A stretch of DNA of 64,000 bases from Lysinibacillus fusiformis. GTDB taxonomy: Bacteria > Bacillota > Bacilli > Bacillales_A > Planococcaceae. The DNA lies in the NCBI RefSeq assembly GCF_007362955.1, contig NZ_CP041696.1, positions 248,001-312,000 of the forward strand, read 5' to 3'. The notes under the pieces were generated by a model that was given only the letters and a program-made list of their open reading frames with translations, was not told the origin of the DNA and ran no database searches. Positions 25,154 through 35,564 of this stretch are shown here, one piece after another. A program made the translations under genes and the position numbers. Every line of letters begins with the position of its first letter. Positions within the stretch are counted from its first letter, which is position 1.

Positions 25154-25795
25154 CTAGTCATTTTCTTTTATTTTTTTAAATATATCTAAGTTTGCCAAAA
25201 GGAAGTTTACTTTATCCTCTCCAAACACACCAAAATCACGACTTTCGGTGTTAGCCTTTACAATTTCCCCTACCTCTTCTCGTGAAAGACCGCTTGCTCG
25301 CACAATACGCACTATTTGGATTTCCGCTGCCTTCACGCTGATATGTGGATCAAGACCTGAACCAGAGGCAGTCATCAAATCAGCAGGAATGTCTTCACGT
25401 TTGACAGTCGGATTTGCTTGTAAAAATGCTGTAATATCCAACTCAATTCTTTTTTTCAGTTCAGGGTTGGAAGGTGCATAGTTAAAAGTCCCTGAGCTAA
25501 CACCACTATAAGCTATTTCGCCATGGTCATTTGGAATGGTATCTTCTTTCGAATAAACATTATAATTAATAGCAGATACTCTGCCCCAGAAATACTCTGG
25601 TGACGTAAAGGACTGACCAAGTTTCTCTGAACCAACTACTCTACCATCGACTTCCACTAAACTACCATTTGCCTGTTGATTCAATAACCCTTGAGCAATT
25701 CCTGTCACTGCAAATGGATAACACAAACCACATAATACGAACATAGTTAAAGTCACCAACAGTGCTTGTTTCGAATTTTCAAAAAATCTATTCAT
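25154..25795 (-). CDS. kdpC: Potassium-transporting ATPase subunit C
   Basis: A 213-aa subunit with one N-terminal membrane helix and a periplasm-type domain. Typical KdpC segments are GSEKLGQSFTSPEYFWGR, SGSGLDPHISVKAAEIQ and VRIVRASGLSREEVGEIV, with DFGVFGEDKVNFLLANLDI near the C-terminus. It stabilises the KdpFABC complex and assists ATP binding. It is the last gene of the operon, 12 bp after kdpB. The length is slightly above the usual 190-200. Confidence 0.96.
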   Translation of the reverse strand: MNRFFENSKQALLVTLTMFVLCGLCYPFAVTGIAQGLLNQQANGSLVEVDGRVVGSEKLGQSFTSPEYFWGRVSAINYNVYSKEDTIPNDHGEIAYSGVSSGTFNYAPSNPELKKRIELDITAFLQANPTVKREDIPADLMTASGSGLDPHISVKAAEIQIVRIVRASGLSREEVGEIVKANTESRDFGVFGEDKVNFLLANLDIFKKIKEND

Positions 25796-25807
25796 ATTAC
25801 TGCCCTC

Positions 25808-27871
25808 CTAAAAACCCATTATGTGTAATAGTGGTCCAACTAATAGATCAATCGCCTTTATTCCAATAAAAGGAGCAATAATGCCGCCTAGTCCATAAAT
25901 AAGTAAGTTCTTGTGTAATAATTTAGATGCACTCATTGGCTTATACTTTACCCCTTTTATTGCAATAGGGATTAATAATGGGATAATCACCGCATTAAAA
26001 ATTAAAGCCGAAATGATTGCACTTGTTGGCGAATTAAGACTCATAATGTTTAACGTCTTCATCTCTGGTACTGCTACCATCAACATAGCCGGGATAATGG
26101 CAAAATATTTAGCTACATCGTTTGCAATACTAAAAGTTGTTAAGGCTCCCCTAGTCATTAGTAATTGTTTGCCAATCTCTACAACTTCTATTATTTTAGT
26201 TGGATTAGAATCCAAATCTACCATATTAGCTGCTTCTTTTGCTGCATTTGTCCCTGAATTCATTGCAAGACCAACATTCGCCTGTGCCAATGCGGGGGCA
26301 TCATTCGTTCCGTCCCCTGTCATTGCTACTACTTTTCCAAGGGCCTGCTCATCCTTGATCACCTTAATCTTGTCTTCCGGCTTACTTTCTGCGATAAAAC
26401 TATCCACTCCCGCTTCTTTAGCAATAGCTGCAGCCGTAAGTGAGTTATCTCCGGTACACATAATTGTTTTAATACCCATTGCTCGGAGCTGTTCAAAACG
26501 CTCCTTTAAACCAGTTTTTACAACGTCTTTCAGATAGATAATGCCTAAAATTTTATTATTTACTGCTACAACAAGCGGTGTTCCCCCAACAGAAGATACT
26601 TGATGGACAAGCTGTTCCAAATTTGCAGGGATGTTATGACCTGCTGCAAGACTCTCTTGTTTTATCGTATCGTAAGCACCTTTACGAATTATTGTGCCAT
26701 CCGTCATATCCAATCCACTCATTCGAGTCTGCGCTGTAAACGGAATATGCTCACTGGATTTAATAAGATTCTCTTCCTCTTTTGCATCAACACCTAAATC
26801 GCAAGCTAAAGATAAGATTGACTTTCCTTCTGGTGTATCGTCTGTTAGTGAGCTAAGCCATGCAGCTCGCATCAATTCACTTCGGTCGACACCTCTCACG
26901 GGTAAAAATTCAGATGCCATGCGATTGCCATACGTTATCGTTCCTGTCTTATCTAAAATCAGTGTATCTACATCGCCACAAGCTTCCACCGCTCTTCCCG
27001 ACATTGCGATGACATTGAACTGTGTCACCCGGTCCATACCCGCTATTCCTATCGCAGACAGTAATCCACCAATCGTTGTAGGTATTAAACAAACTGTAAG
27101 TGCTATCAACGTGGCAATTGAAATCTGTACATTTAAATAATTAGTCATTGGATATAGTGTAACGACCACTAATAAAAAGATAATTGTTAAACTTACTAAA
27201 AGCGTATTCAATGCAATTTCGTTCGGCGTTTTTTTACGACTCGCACCTTCTATGAGTGTAATCATTTTATCTAAAAAGGACTCCCCAGGCAGTGACGTGA
27301 TTTCAATCATTAGCCAATCACTTGTTACGGTCGTTCCTCCCGTAACAGAAGAAAAATCACCACCACGCTCTTTCACCACCGGTGCAGATTCACCGGTGAT
27401 GGCTGATTCATCAACTGTGGCAATTCCTTCAATGACATCGCCATCATTTGGAATAACTTCACCTGCTTGAACTAAAACAATGTCCCCTTTTTTAAGTTCG
27501 TGAGCCTGTTTCATTATTTCTGAGCCGTTAGCCAAAAGGACACGTGCCTGTGTAACTGTTTTTGTCTTTTTTAACGTTTGTACTTGCGCCTTGCCTCTGC
27601 CTTCAGCAATAGACTCTGCAAAATTAGCAAAGAGAATTGTAACGAAGAGAATCATAGTGACAATTGCATTATAAAGGCGATCATGCTCCCCTCCTCCGCT
27701 TCCCGAGAGACTAGGGAAAATCGTTAACAATAGAACAAATAAAAACCCAATCTCTACGACGAACATAACAGGATTCTTTATCATGTATACTGGATTAAAT
27801 TTCTTTAAAGACTCTATCATTGAGCTTTTCATCATATCACTCGTGATAAAACTTTTTTTGGCAGTTTCCAT
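25808..27871 (-). CDS. kdpB: Potassium-transporting P-type ATPase catalytic subunit
   Basis: A 687-aa P1A-type ATPase. The phosphorylation site is D in [12 protein letters not shown], the TGES loop is [11 protein letters not shown], and the hinge motif is [15 protein letters not shown]. The usual seven membrane helices surround these domains. It energises K+ import through KdpA under potassium limitation. It sits between kdpA (16 bp) and kdpC (12 bp) in one operon. Confidence 0.97.
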   Translation of the reverse strand: METAKKSFITSDMMKSSMIESLKKFNPVYMIKNPVMFVVEIGFLFVLLLTIFPSLSGSGGGEHDRLYNAIVTMILFVTILFANFAESIAEGRGKAQVQTLKKTKTVTQARVLLANGSEIMKQAHELKKGDIVLVQAGEVIPNDGDVIEGIATVDESAITGESAPVVKERGGDFSSVTGGTTVTSDWLMIEITSLPGESFLDKMITLIEGASRKKTPNEIALNTLLVSLTIIFLLVVVTLYPMTNYLNVQISIATLIALTVCLIPTTIGGLLSAIGIAGMDRVTQFNVIAMSGRAVEACGDVDTLILDKTGTITYGNRMASEFLPVRGVDRSELMRAAWLSSLTDDTPEGKSILSLACDLGVDAKEEENLIKSSEHIPFTAQTRMSGLDMTDGTIIRKGAYDTIKQESLAAGHNIPANLEQLVHQVSSVGGTPLVVAVNNKILGIIYLKDVVKTGLKERFEQLRAMGIKTIMCTGDNSLTAAAIAKEAGVDSFIAESKPEDKIKVIKDEQALGKVVAMTGDGTNDAPALAQANVGLAMNSGTNAAKEAANMVDLDSNPTKIIEVVEIGKQLLMTRGALTTFSIANDVAKYFAIIPAMLMVAVPEMKTLNIMSLNSPTSAIISALIFNAVIIPLLIPIAIKGVKYKPMSASKLLHKNLLIYGLGGIIAPFIGIKAIDLLVGPLLHIMGF

Positions 27872-27886
27872 AAGTGTCTCTCCTCA

Positions 27887-29581
27887 TCAAGAAGTTATTT
27901 GTAAATGTTCAGTAATAGGTCCAAGTGCCAATGCAGGTAAAAATGTTAAGGCACCAATCATTATGACAATGGCAACAAGGAAGAATGTAAACGTCGTATT
28001 GTCGGTTTTCAATGTTCCTAATGAATCGCCATACCACACTTTTTTGGCAAAAAGTGATGCAATAGCTAGTTGAATAATAATCGTTAGATAGCGCCCAAAG
28101 AACATGGCTAGACCTGTCGTGACATTCCAAAATGTCGTATTATCAGATAATCCTTCAAAACCAGAGCCATTATTCGCCGAAGCCGAAGCGAATTCATATA
28201 GAACCTGAGATAACCCATGAGCCCCCGGATTCGTTATGCCTGCAACGCCAGCCGTAGTTGCAACAGCCAGTGCTGAAAACAACAAAATAATGGCAGGATG
28301 AATTAAAATACAAAGTGCTATTAACTTCATTTCCTTTTCCTCTATTTTCTTTCCTAAAAACTGAGGTGTTCGACCAATCATGAGGCAGGCAATGAAGATC
28401 GTTAACATTACATACATCATCATGTTCATCAGTCCGACTCCCTTGCCCCCAAATACAACGTTTAACATCATGTTAAACATCGGTACAAGTCCACCAATTG
28501 GCGTTAATGTGTCGTGCATATTATTGACAGAACCTGTTGTAAACGCAGTTGTAACCGTTGTGAATAACGCAGATTGTGCGACACCAAAGCGTATCTCTTT
28601 CCCTTCCATACTGCCCAGTTCCTGCGAAAGGCCAAGCTCACTAATGATTGGGTTACCCGCGCGCTCAGCTACATAGACCGTTACCAAGCCTATGAGGAAC
28701 AGCATACTCATTGCAACAAAGATAGATAGCCCTTGCTTGCCAAATATCGTTTTCTTTTTTCGATAAGCAATCATCAAGCTAAATGCGACAATACATGCCC
28801 CAGGCAACAGCATCATGGACAGCATTTCAATAATGTTAGAAATAACAGTAGGATTTTCAAAAGGCATCGTTGAATTGGCACCATAAAAACCACCACCATT
28901 TGTACCTACATGCTTAATAGATTCAAGCGACGCTACAGGTCCAAGTGCAATATCTTGCATCTTTCCTTCTATTGTTTGTATGGTCTTATTCGCCCTTAAG
29001 GTTTGAGGCGAACCTTGTGAAACTAGCATGATTGCAACTACTATTGAAATGGGCAATAATACACGGGTAATGACACGTACAAAATCTATAAAAAAATTAC
29101 CCAGTGTATCAGTTTTAGCAACTAAACGGCGGCAGAATGCCATACAGGCTGCATAACCTGTAGCTGCAGACGTAAACATCATAAATATAATCACAAGCAT
29201 CTGTGATAAATAACTAAGTCCCGATTCACCACTATAGTGCTGAAGATTTGTATTGGTCATAAATGAAATGATTGTATTAAAGGAAAGAGAAGCTTCCATA
29301 TTGTCAATATAATTTGGATTTAAAAACAAAGTCGATTGCATACGTAATAGAAGATATCCAACCAACACCATAAAGGCATTTGATAACATTAGTGTCAGCA
29401 CATATTGTTTCCCAGTCATATCGACTTGCTTAATGCCACATATTTTATAAATGACACCATCGACTTTATCCAATACCGGATCAAGCCATGTTTTTTGTTT
29501 CATTGTTACTCGGAAAAGATAATGACCCGCTAGTATGACCAGCGGTATATAAATGCTTAAAACAATCGCTATTTGCCACAT
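27887..29581 (-). CDS. kdpA: Potassium-transporting ATPase potassium-binding subunit
   Basis: 564 aa with ten membrane helices, related to K+ channel superfamily subunits. Selectivity-filter regions are visible as SFNTIISFMTNTN, HVGTNGGGFYGANS, TTAFTTGSVNNMHDTLTPIG and ASANNGSGFEGL. It forms the ion-conducting part of the Kdp pump. The start ATG follows a GGAGG about 25 bp after the kdpF stop, and the genes of the operon are tightly packed. Confidence 0.97.
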   Translation of the reverse strand: MWQIAIVLSIYIPLVILAGHYLFRVTMKQKTWLDPVLDKVDGVIYKICGIKQVDMTGKQYVLTLMLSNAFMVLVGYLLLRMQSTLFLNPNYIDNMEASLSFNTIISFMTNTNLQHYSGESGLSYLSQMLVIIFMMFTSAATGYAACMAFCRRLVAKTDTLGNFFIDFVRVITRVLLPISIVVAIMLVSQGSPQTLRANKTIQTIEGKMQDIALGPVASLESIKHVGTNGGGFYGANSTMPFENPTVISNIIEMLSMMLLPGACIVAFSLMIAYRKKKTIFGKQGLSIFVAMSMLFLIGLVTVYVAERAGNPIISELGLSQELGSMEGKEIRFGVAQSALFTTVTTAFTTGSVNNMHDTLTPIGGLVPMFNMMLNVVFGGKGVGLMNMMMYVMLTIFIACLMIGRTPQFLGKKIEEKEMKLIALCILIHPAIILLFSALAVATTAGVAGITNPGAHGLSQVLYEFASASANNGSGFEGLSDNTTFWNVTTGLAMFFGRYLTIIIQLAIASLFAKKVWYGDSLGTLKTDNTTFTFFLVAIVIMIGALTFLPALALGPITEHLQITS

Positions 29582-29605
29582 ATACTCTATCCTCCTTAAA
29601 GCCTA

Positions 29606-29686
29606 TTAATAGTTTTCTGGATGTAATAGTGCATGACCCAGATAACCAAAAAGCAACACAAGCGTAGTTCCCATGACTATCCACAT
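29606..29686 (-). CDS. kdpF: Potassium-transporting ATPase subunit F
   Basis: 26 aa read on the minus strand from ATG at 29686: MWIVMGTTLVLLFGYLGHAL then LHPENY. A single hydrophobic helix ending in a short L-x-P-E tail is the KdpF pattern (many homologues end in LLRPERF-like sequences). GAGGAGG lies a few bases upstream. Its position immediately before kdpA is the standard place. The subunit stabilises the Kdp complex at the KdpA surface. Confidence 0.88.
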   Translation of the reverse strand: MWIVMGTTLVLLFGYLGHALLHPENY

Positions 29687-29699
29687 GATGATTCCTCCT

Positions 29700-29792
29700 C
29701 TATTTTTCATTGACTAGTGTGTAGCACCAAACCGTTAACGCATAAAGACTGGCAAAACTAATAAGCAGTAAACTAATCATTAATAGGTCCAT
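29700..29792 (-). CDS. Small single-helix membrane protein at the head of the kdp operon
   Basis: 30 aa: MDLLMISLLLISFASLYALT followed by VWCYTLVNEK. One hydrophobic helix ends in an aromatic/Cys patch. The stop lies 14 bp before the kdpF start, and AAGGGTGAG provides a moderate ribosome binding site. Short frames with a similar hydrophobic-SLY-WC layout are often seen before kdpF in other bacteria and left unannotated; I say this from memory, without a search. It may be a further Kdp accessory subunit or a leader peptide. Confidence 0.55.
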   Translation of the reverse strand: MDLLMISLLLISFASLYALTVWCYTLVNEK

Positions 29793-29955
29793 CAATCGAA
29801 CTCACCCTTCCCTCTATTGGATGTATTTATCATACTGACTTTCAAATTAATGTAGCGTTAGGAAATGGCCTCTTGATATTAAGAAAACATTAAGGTGAAA
29901 TCTTTACACTTTCTTAATGGAAGATAGCGCTATAATACAAATGAGGTGAAGAATC
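29793..29955. promoter_or_regulatory. Divergent kdp control region
   Basis: 163 bp between the kdp structural operon and kdpDE. A TATAAT at 29931-29936 is a good -10 for kdpD. Its -35 is poor, which suggests an activator. Repeated TTAAG/CTTAA pieces at 29878-29920 (ATTAAGAAAACATTAAGG, CTTAATGG) could be KdpE contacts. This is inference from position and symmetry. Confidence 0.45.
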
Positions 29956-32643
29956 ATGGAAGATGTACGCCCCACTCCAGAGACGTTTTTAGCGAAGATA
30001 CGAGAAGAAGACACTACAGCTGGTAGACTAAAGATATTTCTTGGCTATGCAGCTGGCGTAGGCAAAACTTATGCTATGCTTGACGCTGCACAGCAAGCTA
30101 TGATATTAGGGAAAGACGTGGTAATTGGCTATGTGGAGCCACATCCTCGTCCTGAAACATTCGCCTTAATGGAGGGCCTTGAACAACTACCAACCAGAAA
30201 AATCAATTATAAAGGGAAAATCTTTCAAGAATTAGATATCGATGCGGTCCTTAAACGTAAACCAGAGATTGTCCTTATTGATGAGCTAGCACATACAAAT
30301 GTTCCGACTATGCGCCACTTAAAGCGTTATGGGGATGTAGAAGAATTACTGGCAAATGGCATCCATGTCTATACAACTGTCAACATTCAACATATTGAAA
30401 GCCTTCAGGATATAGTGGAAGAAATTACAGGCGTAAGAGTACGAGAACGTATTCCGGATTACTTAATCGATCGTGCCGCACAAATAAAGATTGTAGATAT
30501 TGAACCCGATGAGTTAATCCAACGCCTTAAAGAAGGTAAAATTTACCATATAATGCAAGCTAAAAAAGCTCTGGATTCTTTTTTTCGTAAAGAAAATTTA
30601 GTCGCTCTCCGTGAAATTGCACTTCGAAGAACAGCAGATACCATCAATTACAAACAAGGTATCGATAACCATTCTTTTAAACAATGTACACAGGTGGAGG
30701 AACATATCCTTGTCGGCATTAGCAGTTCTCCTACCAATGCTAAAGTTATTCGAACTGCTGCCAGACTTGCACAAGCCTTACATGGTAAATTTACTGCTCT
30801 TTACGTCCAAAAGGAAAAAGATGAAAATCAAAACGAAGCGAATACCGAACGATACCAACAACATGTCAAACTGGCTGAACAGCTAGGTGGGCATGTCGTA
30901 ATCGTCCAGGAAGACGATGTAGCAGTAGCCCTTGCTAATTATGCTCAAATTAGCGGCGTGACAAAATTAGTAATCGGAAGAACTACTGTTAAAAAGAAAT
31001 GGTGGCAACCTAATGCTAAAATCAGTGATCGGCTTAATGATTACGTTCCAAACTTAGCTATTCATATTGTACCTGATCATGAGAACGAGCCATTTCACTT
31101 TCCTGAAGTAAGAAATCAACTTACATTTGAGTGGTTGGACTTGTTGAAAATGTTTGTGGTGTTCAGTTTGGTATCACTCATTGGACTATTTTTCTACAGG
31201 ATTGGGGTCAGTGAATCGAACATTATCACCATCTACATTCTAGGTGTTTTAATTCTTGCGATATGGTCATCTGGATGGATGATGAGTATCATTAGTTCCG
31301 TGATAGCCGTTCTCCTTTTTAATTTCTTTTTTACAGAGCCGCGTTTTTCATTCGAAGCTTACCATCTAGATTACCCTATGACTTTTTTAATTATGTTCAT
31401 TTCAGGCGTGATCACCAGTAGTTTAACGAAGAAGATAAAGAAGCAAGCTTCAGTTGCAGTTCGTAAATCTTATCGGATGGAAGTATTACTAGAAACAAAT
31501 CGAAAGTTGCAGCATGCCAAATCCATAGATGAAATTACTTTCGAGGGCATGTCGCAAATCGTTAAATTAGTTGAAAAACCTGTGCAATTTTTCGAAATAG
31601 AGCATAATTTAATTGTCAAATCTGTTTTTTATCGAACAGAGAGTATGACTAATGATGAAAATAATGATATAGCCACACTCTTTGAAAACACCAATGAACT
31701 GGGTGTCGTAAATTGGGTAATTAGTAATCAGCATAGAGCTGGCGTGACGACTGATATTTTCCCAGAGGTCAATGCCTATTATTTACCGATTATTTCAAGT
31801 GGAAATGTAAAAGGGGTAGTTGGCATAGCTCTTTCAAAAAACCCCGCCTTACCAGCATTTGAGCGTAATATTCTACATGCCATAATAAATGATTTTTCTT
31901 TTGCTCTTGACAAATGGTATTTACAAAAATTAAATGCAGAAGTGGCAAAAGAAGCCGAACTAGAGCAAATGAGAGCAAACCTTTTACGAGCAATCTCCCA
32001 TGATTTACGAACACCACTAACTACTATTTCTGGAAATGCAGATATATTGTTAACCAATACAGCTGAAATTCCAGATACAGAAAAAATTCGATTATATGAA
32101 GATATTTATAAAAATTCGAAATGGCTTGTACAAATGGTTGAGAATTTACTAGCAGTTTCAAAGTTAGATGATGGACAATTTGCTTTAGAGATGCAATTAG
32201 AGCTTGTGGAGGATATTATTCAAGAAGCACTTTCAAACGTCATTCCTATAAACCATACACATAAAATAACTTACTATGTCGAACCAGATTTATTATTGGC
32301 ATTGATGGATGGACGCCTTATTATTCAGGTGTTCATTAACATAATTGATAATGCATTTACCTATACGCAACCTGGTAGTGAGATAACCTTAATAGCAAAG
32401 GAAAAGGGAGAAACTGTGCATTTTAGTATCACAGATAATGGACCTGGTATTGATGATTCTTTAAAAGAAACACTGTTCGAACCATTTGTAACAGGTAAGG
32501 TACAACGAAGTGATAGTCGAAGAGGACTAGGATTAGGTTTGGCATTGTGCCAAACCATATTAAAATTACATGGAAGTGAATTAACGGTTTCGGATAATAA
32601 ACCACATGGGACTATTTTTAATTTTTCACTAAAAAAGGAGTAA
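29956..32643 (+). CDS. kdpD: Potassium sensor histidine kinase
   Basis: 895 aa. The N-terminal KdpD domain has a Walker A at residues 30-38 (GYAAGVGKT) and LIDELAHTNVP. A universal-stress-protein domain (about 249-372) carries S256-x-S258, exactly 20 residues, then FTALY (279-283), the motif reported for c-di-AMP binding in S. aureus KdpD. Four membrane helices (about 395-490), a GAF-like region, the phospho-acceptor H682 in AISHDLRTPLTT, and an HATPase domain with DNGPGI and GLGLGLALC follow. It activates KdpE, which turns on kdpFABC. kdpE starts ten bp downstream. Confidence 0.97.
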   Translation: MEDVRPTPETFLAKIREEDTTAGRLKIFLGYAAGVGKTYAMLDAAQQAMILGKDVVIGYVEPHPRPETFALMEGLEQLPTRKINYKGKIFQELDIDAVLKRKPEIVLIDELAHTNVPTMRHLKRYGDVEELLANGIHVYTTVNIQHIESLQDIVEEITGVRVRERIPDYLIDRAAQIKIVDIEPDELIQRLKEGKIYHIMQAKKALDSFFRKENLVALREIALRRTADTINYKQGIDNHSFKQCTQVEEHILVGISSSPTNAKVIRTAARLAQALHGKFTALYVQKEKDENQNEANTERYQQHVKLAEQLGGHVVIVQEDDVAVALANYAQISGVTKLVIGRTTVKKKWWQPNAKISDRLNDYVPNLAIHIVPDHENEPFHFPEVRNQLTFEWLDLLKMFVVFSLVSLIGLFFYRIGVSESNIITIYILGVLILAIWSSGWMMSIISSVIAVLLFNFFFTEPRFSFEAYHLDYPMTFLIMFISGVITSSLTKKIKKQASVAVRKSYRMEVLLETNRKLQHAKSIDEITFEGMSQIVKLVEKPVQFFEIEHNLIVKSVFYRTESMTNDENNDIATLFENTNELGVVNWVISNQHRAGVTTDIFPEVNAYYLPIISSGNVKGVVGIALSKNPALPAFERNILHAIINDFSFALDKWYLQKLNAEVAKEAELEQMRANLLRAISHDLRTPLTTISGNADILLTNTAEIPDTEKIRLYEDIYKNSKWLVQMVENLLAVSKLDDGQFALEMQLELVEDIIQEALSNVIPINHTHKITYYVEPDLLLALMDGRLIIQVFINIIDNAFTYTQPGSEITLIAKEKGETVHFSITDNGPGIDDSLKETLFEPFVTGKVQRSDSRRGLGLGLALCQTILKLHGSELTVSDNKPHGTIFNFSLKKE

Positions 32644-32652
32644 TGACGATCC

Positions 32653-33357
32653 ATGAATAAACGAATTTTAGTAGTGGAAGATGATGTGGCAATTGGGAAC
32701 TTGATTAAAATGACGTTGACAACGCAGCATTATGAATTCGACATTGTGCGAGATGGTACAAGTGCCGTACAAAAAGCGCTGTCAATGAAACCCGATGTCA
32801 TTATTCTTGATTTGGGATTACCAGATATGGATGGCGTAGATTTTATTCATAAAGTGAGAAGCTGGTCACAAACACCTATCATCGTCGTTAGTGCTCGAAG
32901 TGAAGAATACGATAAAATCAATGCGCTCGATGCTGGAGCAGACGACTATGTCACGAAGCCATTTAGTGTGGAAGAGTTACTCGCTCGTATTCGTGTAGCA
33001 TTACGAAGAACAGCCATTGAGCATGATTCGGATAGTACGCAGTCTGTGTTTGTGAACGGAAATTTAGAAATTCATTATCTAGCAAACACCGTGTTTGTGC
33101 ATGGTGAAGAAGTGCATTTGACGCCGATTGAATATAAGCTTTTAGTCGTTTTGTCAAAGCATATTGGCAAAGTACTCACACATAATTTTCTATTGAAGGA
33201 AATATGGCAAAATGTACTACCGACAGACGTTCCAAGTCTACGCGTTTTTATGGCAACTCTACGTAAGAAAATAGAAGAGAATCCATCTACGCCAAAGTAT
33301 ATCCAGACACATGTGCGCGTTGGATACAGGATGCTCCGCATTAGTGAAGATGAATAA
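32653..33357 (+). CDS. kdpE: Kdp response regulator
   Basis: 234 aa, OmpR/PhoB type. The receiver domain has the acidic pair EDD near residue 10, the phosphorylated Asp in VIILDLGLPDMDG (D54 or so) and the conserved Lys in DDYVTKPF. The C-terminal winged helix has LTPIEYKLLVVL and VGYRM. It should bind the divergent region before kdpF when phosphorylated by KdpD. It is the second and last gene of the kdpDE unit and is followed by a terminator. Confidence 0.96.
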   Translation: MNKRILVVEDDVAIGNLIKMTLTTQHYEFDIVRDGTSAVQKALSMKPDVIILDLGLPDMDGVDFIHKVRSWSQTPIIVVSARSEEYDKINALDAGADDYVTKPFSVEELLARIRVALRRTAIEHDSDSTQSVFVNGNLEIHYLANTVFVHGEEVHLTPIEYKLLVVLSKHIGKVLTHNFLLKEIWQNVLPTDVPSLRVFMATLRKKIEENPSTPKYIQTHVRVGYRMLRISEDE

Positions 33358-33369
33358 TCCTTCACCACA

Positions 33370-33414
33370 AAAAAGTAGCAAGAGAAAAGTAATCATCTCT
33401 CCTGCTACTTCTTA
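33370..33414. terminator. Terminator between kdpE and the chemoreceptor gene
   Basis: AAGTAGCAAGAGA pairs, with a small bulge, with TCTCTCCTGCTACTT. A- and T-rich flanks let it serve both convergent genes. Confidence 0.7.
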
Positions 33415-33421
33415 TTTTCGT

Positions 33422-35110
33422 TTAAATTTTAAATTGAATAATTTCTTCTTTTACCAATAACGCTTCATCACTTAATGACTTTGCGACAGCGTTAATTTCC
33501 TGAATGGTTGCTACTTGTTCTTCAATTGTTGATGCAATCGAACTTGATTGCTCTGCAGCATGATTGGCGGAGGAAGACATTTCATTGACAGATGCAGCCA
33601 CTTCTTCCGTACTTGCTGAAATTTGTTGGGTAGAAGCAGAAACGTCTTCAATCTGAGAAGTCATTGCTTCAATCGCGCCCAAAATCTTATCGAAGGCATT
33701 TTGAGCATTTTGAATGAACGTGACACCCTCGTCAACATTTAGCACCGTGATACCCACTGCCTTTTCCACTTCTATTGTATCTTGCTGGATGAGCGCTATT
33801 AAATCAACAATTTGATTGGCAGAGTTTTTGGATTCCTCCGCAAGTTTACGTACCTCATCTGCAACTACAGCAAAGCCTTTACCATGTTCACCAGCACGTG
33901 CCGCTTCAATAGCAGCATTAAGCGCAAGCAGATTCGTTTGTTCAGTAATGTCTGTAATGACTTTTGTTATCGAAACGATTTCAGCTGATTGTGCACTTAA
34001 CTTCTTAATGCGTTTACTTGTATCTTGCGATGATTGCTGAATAATCGTCATTTGATTTTCTGTTATGTGTAACGCTTTTTCACCTTCATTTGCAATAGAT
34101 TGTGTGTCTATCGCTTTAGAATGCAGCATCTGTGTTGCTTCTGCAATGCGTTGCACTCCATGTGCTGTTTCGTCCATCGCACTCGAGCTTTCACGTCCAG
34201 TGGCAGCAGCTTGGCTGTCACTTGTTGCCATCGTTTCAACAAGTTTTGCAATATCACTTGATGACAGCGAAATTTCATCTGTGCTCGCCGCTAATTCTTC
34301 AGCAGCTGAAGTGGTATGTTCGACATTTGTAGTCATACTATGAATCAGTTTATGTAAATTGGACTTCATCAAGTTAAATGAATTGGCTAGATCTCTTATT
34401 TCATCTTTTGTTCTGACCTCTACATCTTTTTGACTTAAGTCACCATTAGCTATAACTTCAGTAGCAACAGCAAGTCTATTGATAGGTACCACGATAGAAC
34501 GAACCAATATAAAGCCTACAACAATACAAATAGCTACTATAATACCAAATATCCATAAAAACCATTTCTTATTATGATCTATTAGTTTTTCAACACTGTC
34601 TAATGCAGTTTGCGTTTCTAAGATGCTTTCTTGCTGAAGAAGTTCTACTTTTTCATTAATTTCAATCGAAGTAGTGTCAAATTCGAGCATGATTTGATTT
34701 CCTTGCTCTGGACCACCTTCGATATAGCTATTTGCCATTTTTTGCCCTGAGCTGTAATATTCATCAAAAGTTGCCTTAATATCATCCAATTTTTCTTTAT
34801 GTTGAGGATGTAAGATTTTCAGTTGGTCTAGATCTTTGTAAAAAATCTGACTATATGTTTCTGCTTGTTCAAATCCATCGTCTAAATTATTTTGAGCACG
34901 TGTTGCACTAATATCCGTTAAATATTGCTGCACTTGCACAACGGACAATTTCATCTCATCTGCTAGTAATGCCGCTTGAAGCGTCTTTTCTTTAATCAAT
35001 TGTATTTGTTCCAGTTGAGATTTTGAATTCTGTTGTTGAAAAATACCCAAAATTAACACCAATAATACGATAAGACTAAAAGATAAAATACTTCTACGTT
35101 TAATAGTCAC
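33422..35110 (-). CDS. Methyl-accepting chemotaxis protein
   Basis: 562 aa. An N-terminal helix (about 8-26) is followed by an extracellular four-helix-bundle sensor of about 150 residues, a second helix (about 180-205), a HAMP domain ([20 protein letters not shown]) and a long coiled-coil signalling domain. The hairpin tip [20 protein letters not shown] and [13 protein letters not shown] are the CheA/CheW-binding signature. The ligand is unknown. I favour GTG at 35110, six bases after AGGGGG; ATG at 35131 precedes that site. AACGATAA (minus strand, 35146-35153) might be a weak SigD -10 element, as chemoreceptor genes often use SigD. Confidence 0.93.
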   Translation of the reverse strand: MTIKRRSILSFSLIVLLVLILGIFQQQNSKSQLEQIQLIKEKTLQAALLADEMKLSVVQVQQYLTDISATRAQNNLDDGFEQAETYSQIFYKDLDQLKILHPQHKEKLDDIKATFDEYYSSGQKMANSYIEGGPEQGNQIMLEFDTTSIEINEKVELLQQESILETQTALDSVEKLIDHNKKWFLWIFGIIVAICIVVGFILVRSIVVPINRLAVATEVIANGDLSQKDVEVRTKDEIRDLANSFNLMKSNLHKLIHSMTTNVEHTTSAAEELAASTDEISLSSSDIAKLVETMATSDSQAAATGRESSSAMDETAHGVQRIAEATQMLHSKAIDTQSIANEGEKALHITENQMTIIQQSSQDTSKRIKKLSAQSAEIVSITKVITDITEQTNLLALNAAIEAARAGEHGKGFAVVADEVRKLAEESKNSANQIVDLIALIQQDTIEVEKAVGITVLNVDEGVTFIQNAQNAFDKILGAIEAMTSQIEDVSASTQQISASTEEVAASVNEMSSSANHAAEQSSSIASTIEEQVATIQEINAVAKSLSDEALLVKEEIIQFKI

Positions 35111-35564
35111 AGAATTCCCCCTAAATTTCATGCGATTGCTAAATGTTATCGTTTGTTAAACGAAACAATCTTAACAATAACTTTACATGTTTACATAAAT
35201 GTAACATAAAACATCGCTCCAAAGGACCATTTTCAGAAAAGTTCAATAAATCTCCTTAGAATCCCCCTTCATTTGTACTACTTTTTCGCTAAATAAATGC
35301 ATTTTCTGACAAAACACTCCATGCTTACAAATTGATAAAAAGGGAAAAATTTGTGTCTTTTTGAGAAATTTCTCTAAGTACATTCGCTTCATCAGTTTAA
35401 TTTTAGTGAAAAATTCACTTCAAATGCATGAACCGAGGAAATGTAGTCATTACGCTCATTTGTTTTGTTTAAGTGCGTTTATCGAACGCTAATCTAAGTA
35501 ACTGCATATCATATCTATAATCAGGTATGTCATCAATGATAAACTTGAATGAAAGGAGATCAAC
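35111..35564. other. Divergent intergenic region, chemoreceptor to yqfQ
   Basis: About 450 bp, AT-rich. A partial palindrome TCGTTTGTTAAACGA lies near 35149-35163 next to the chemoreceptor start. Frames on the opposite strand at 35470-35730 are only the complement of the repetitive yqfQ sequence. Confidence 0.5.

Noticed and set aside
29700..29955. c-di-AMP (ydaO/kimA-type) riboswitch before the kdp operon
   Set aside because: The leader is too short and lacks the conserved riboswitch segments; control by KdpDE is sufficient.
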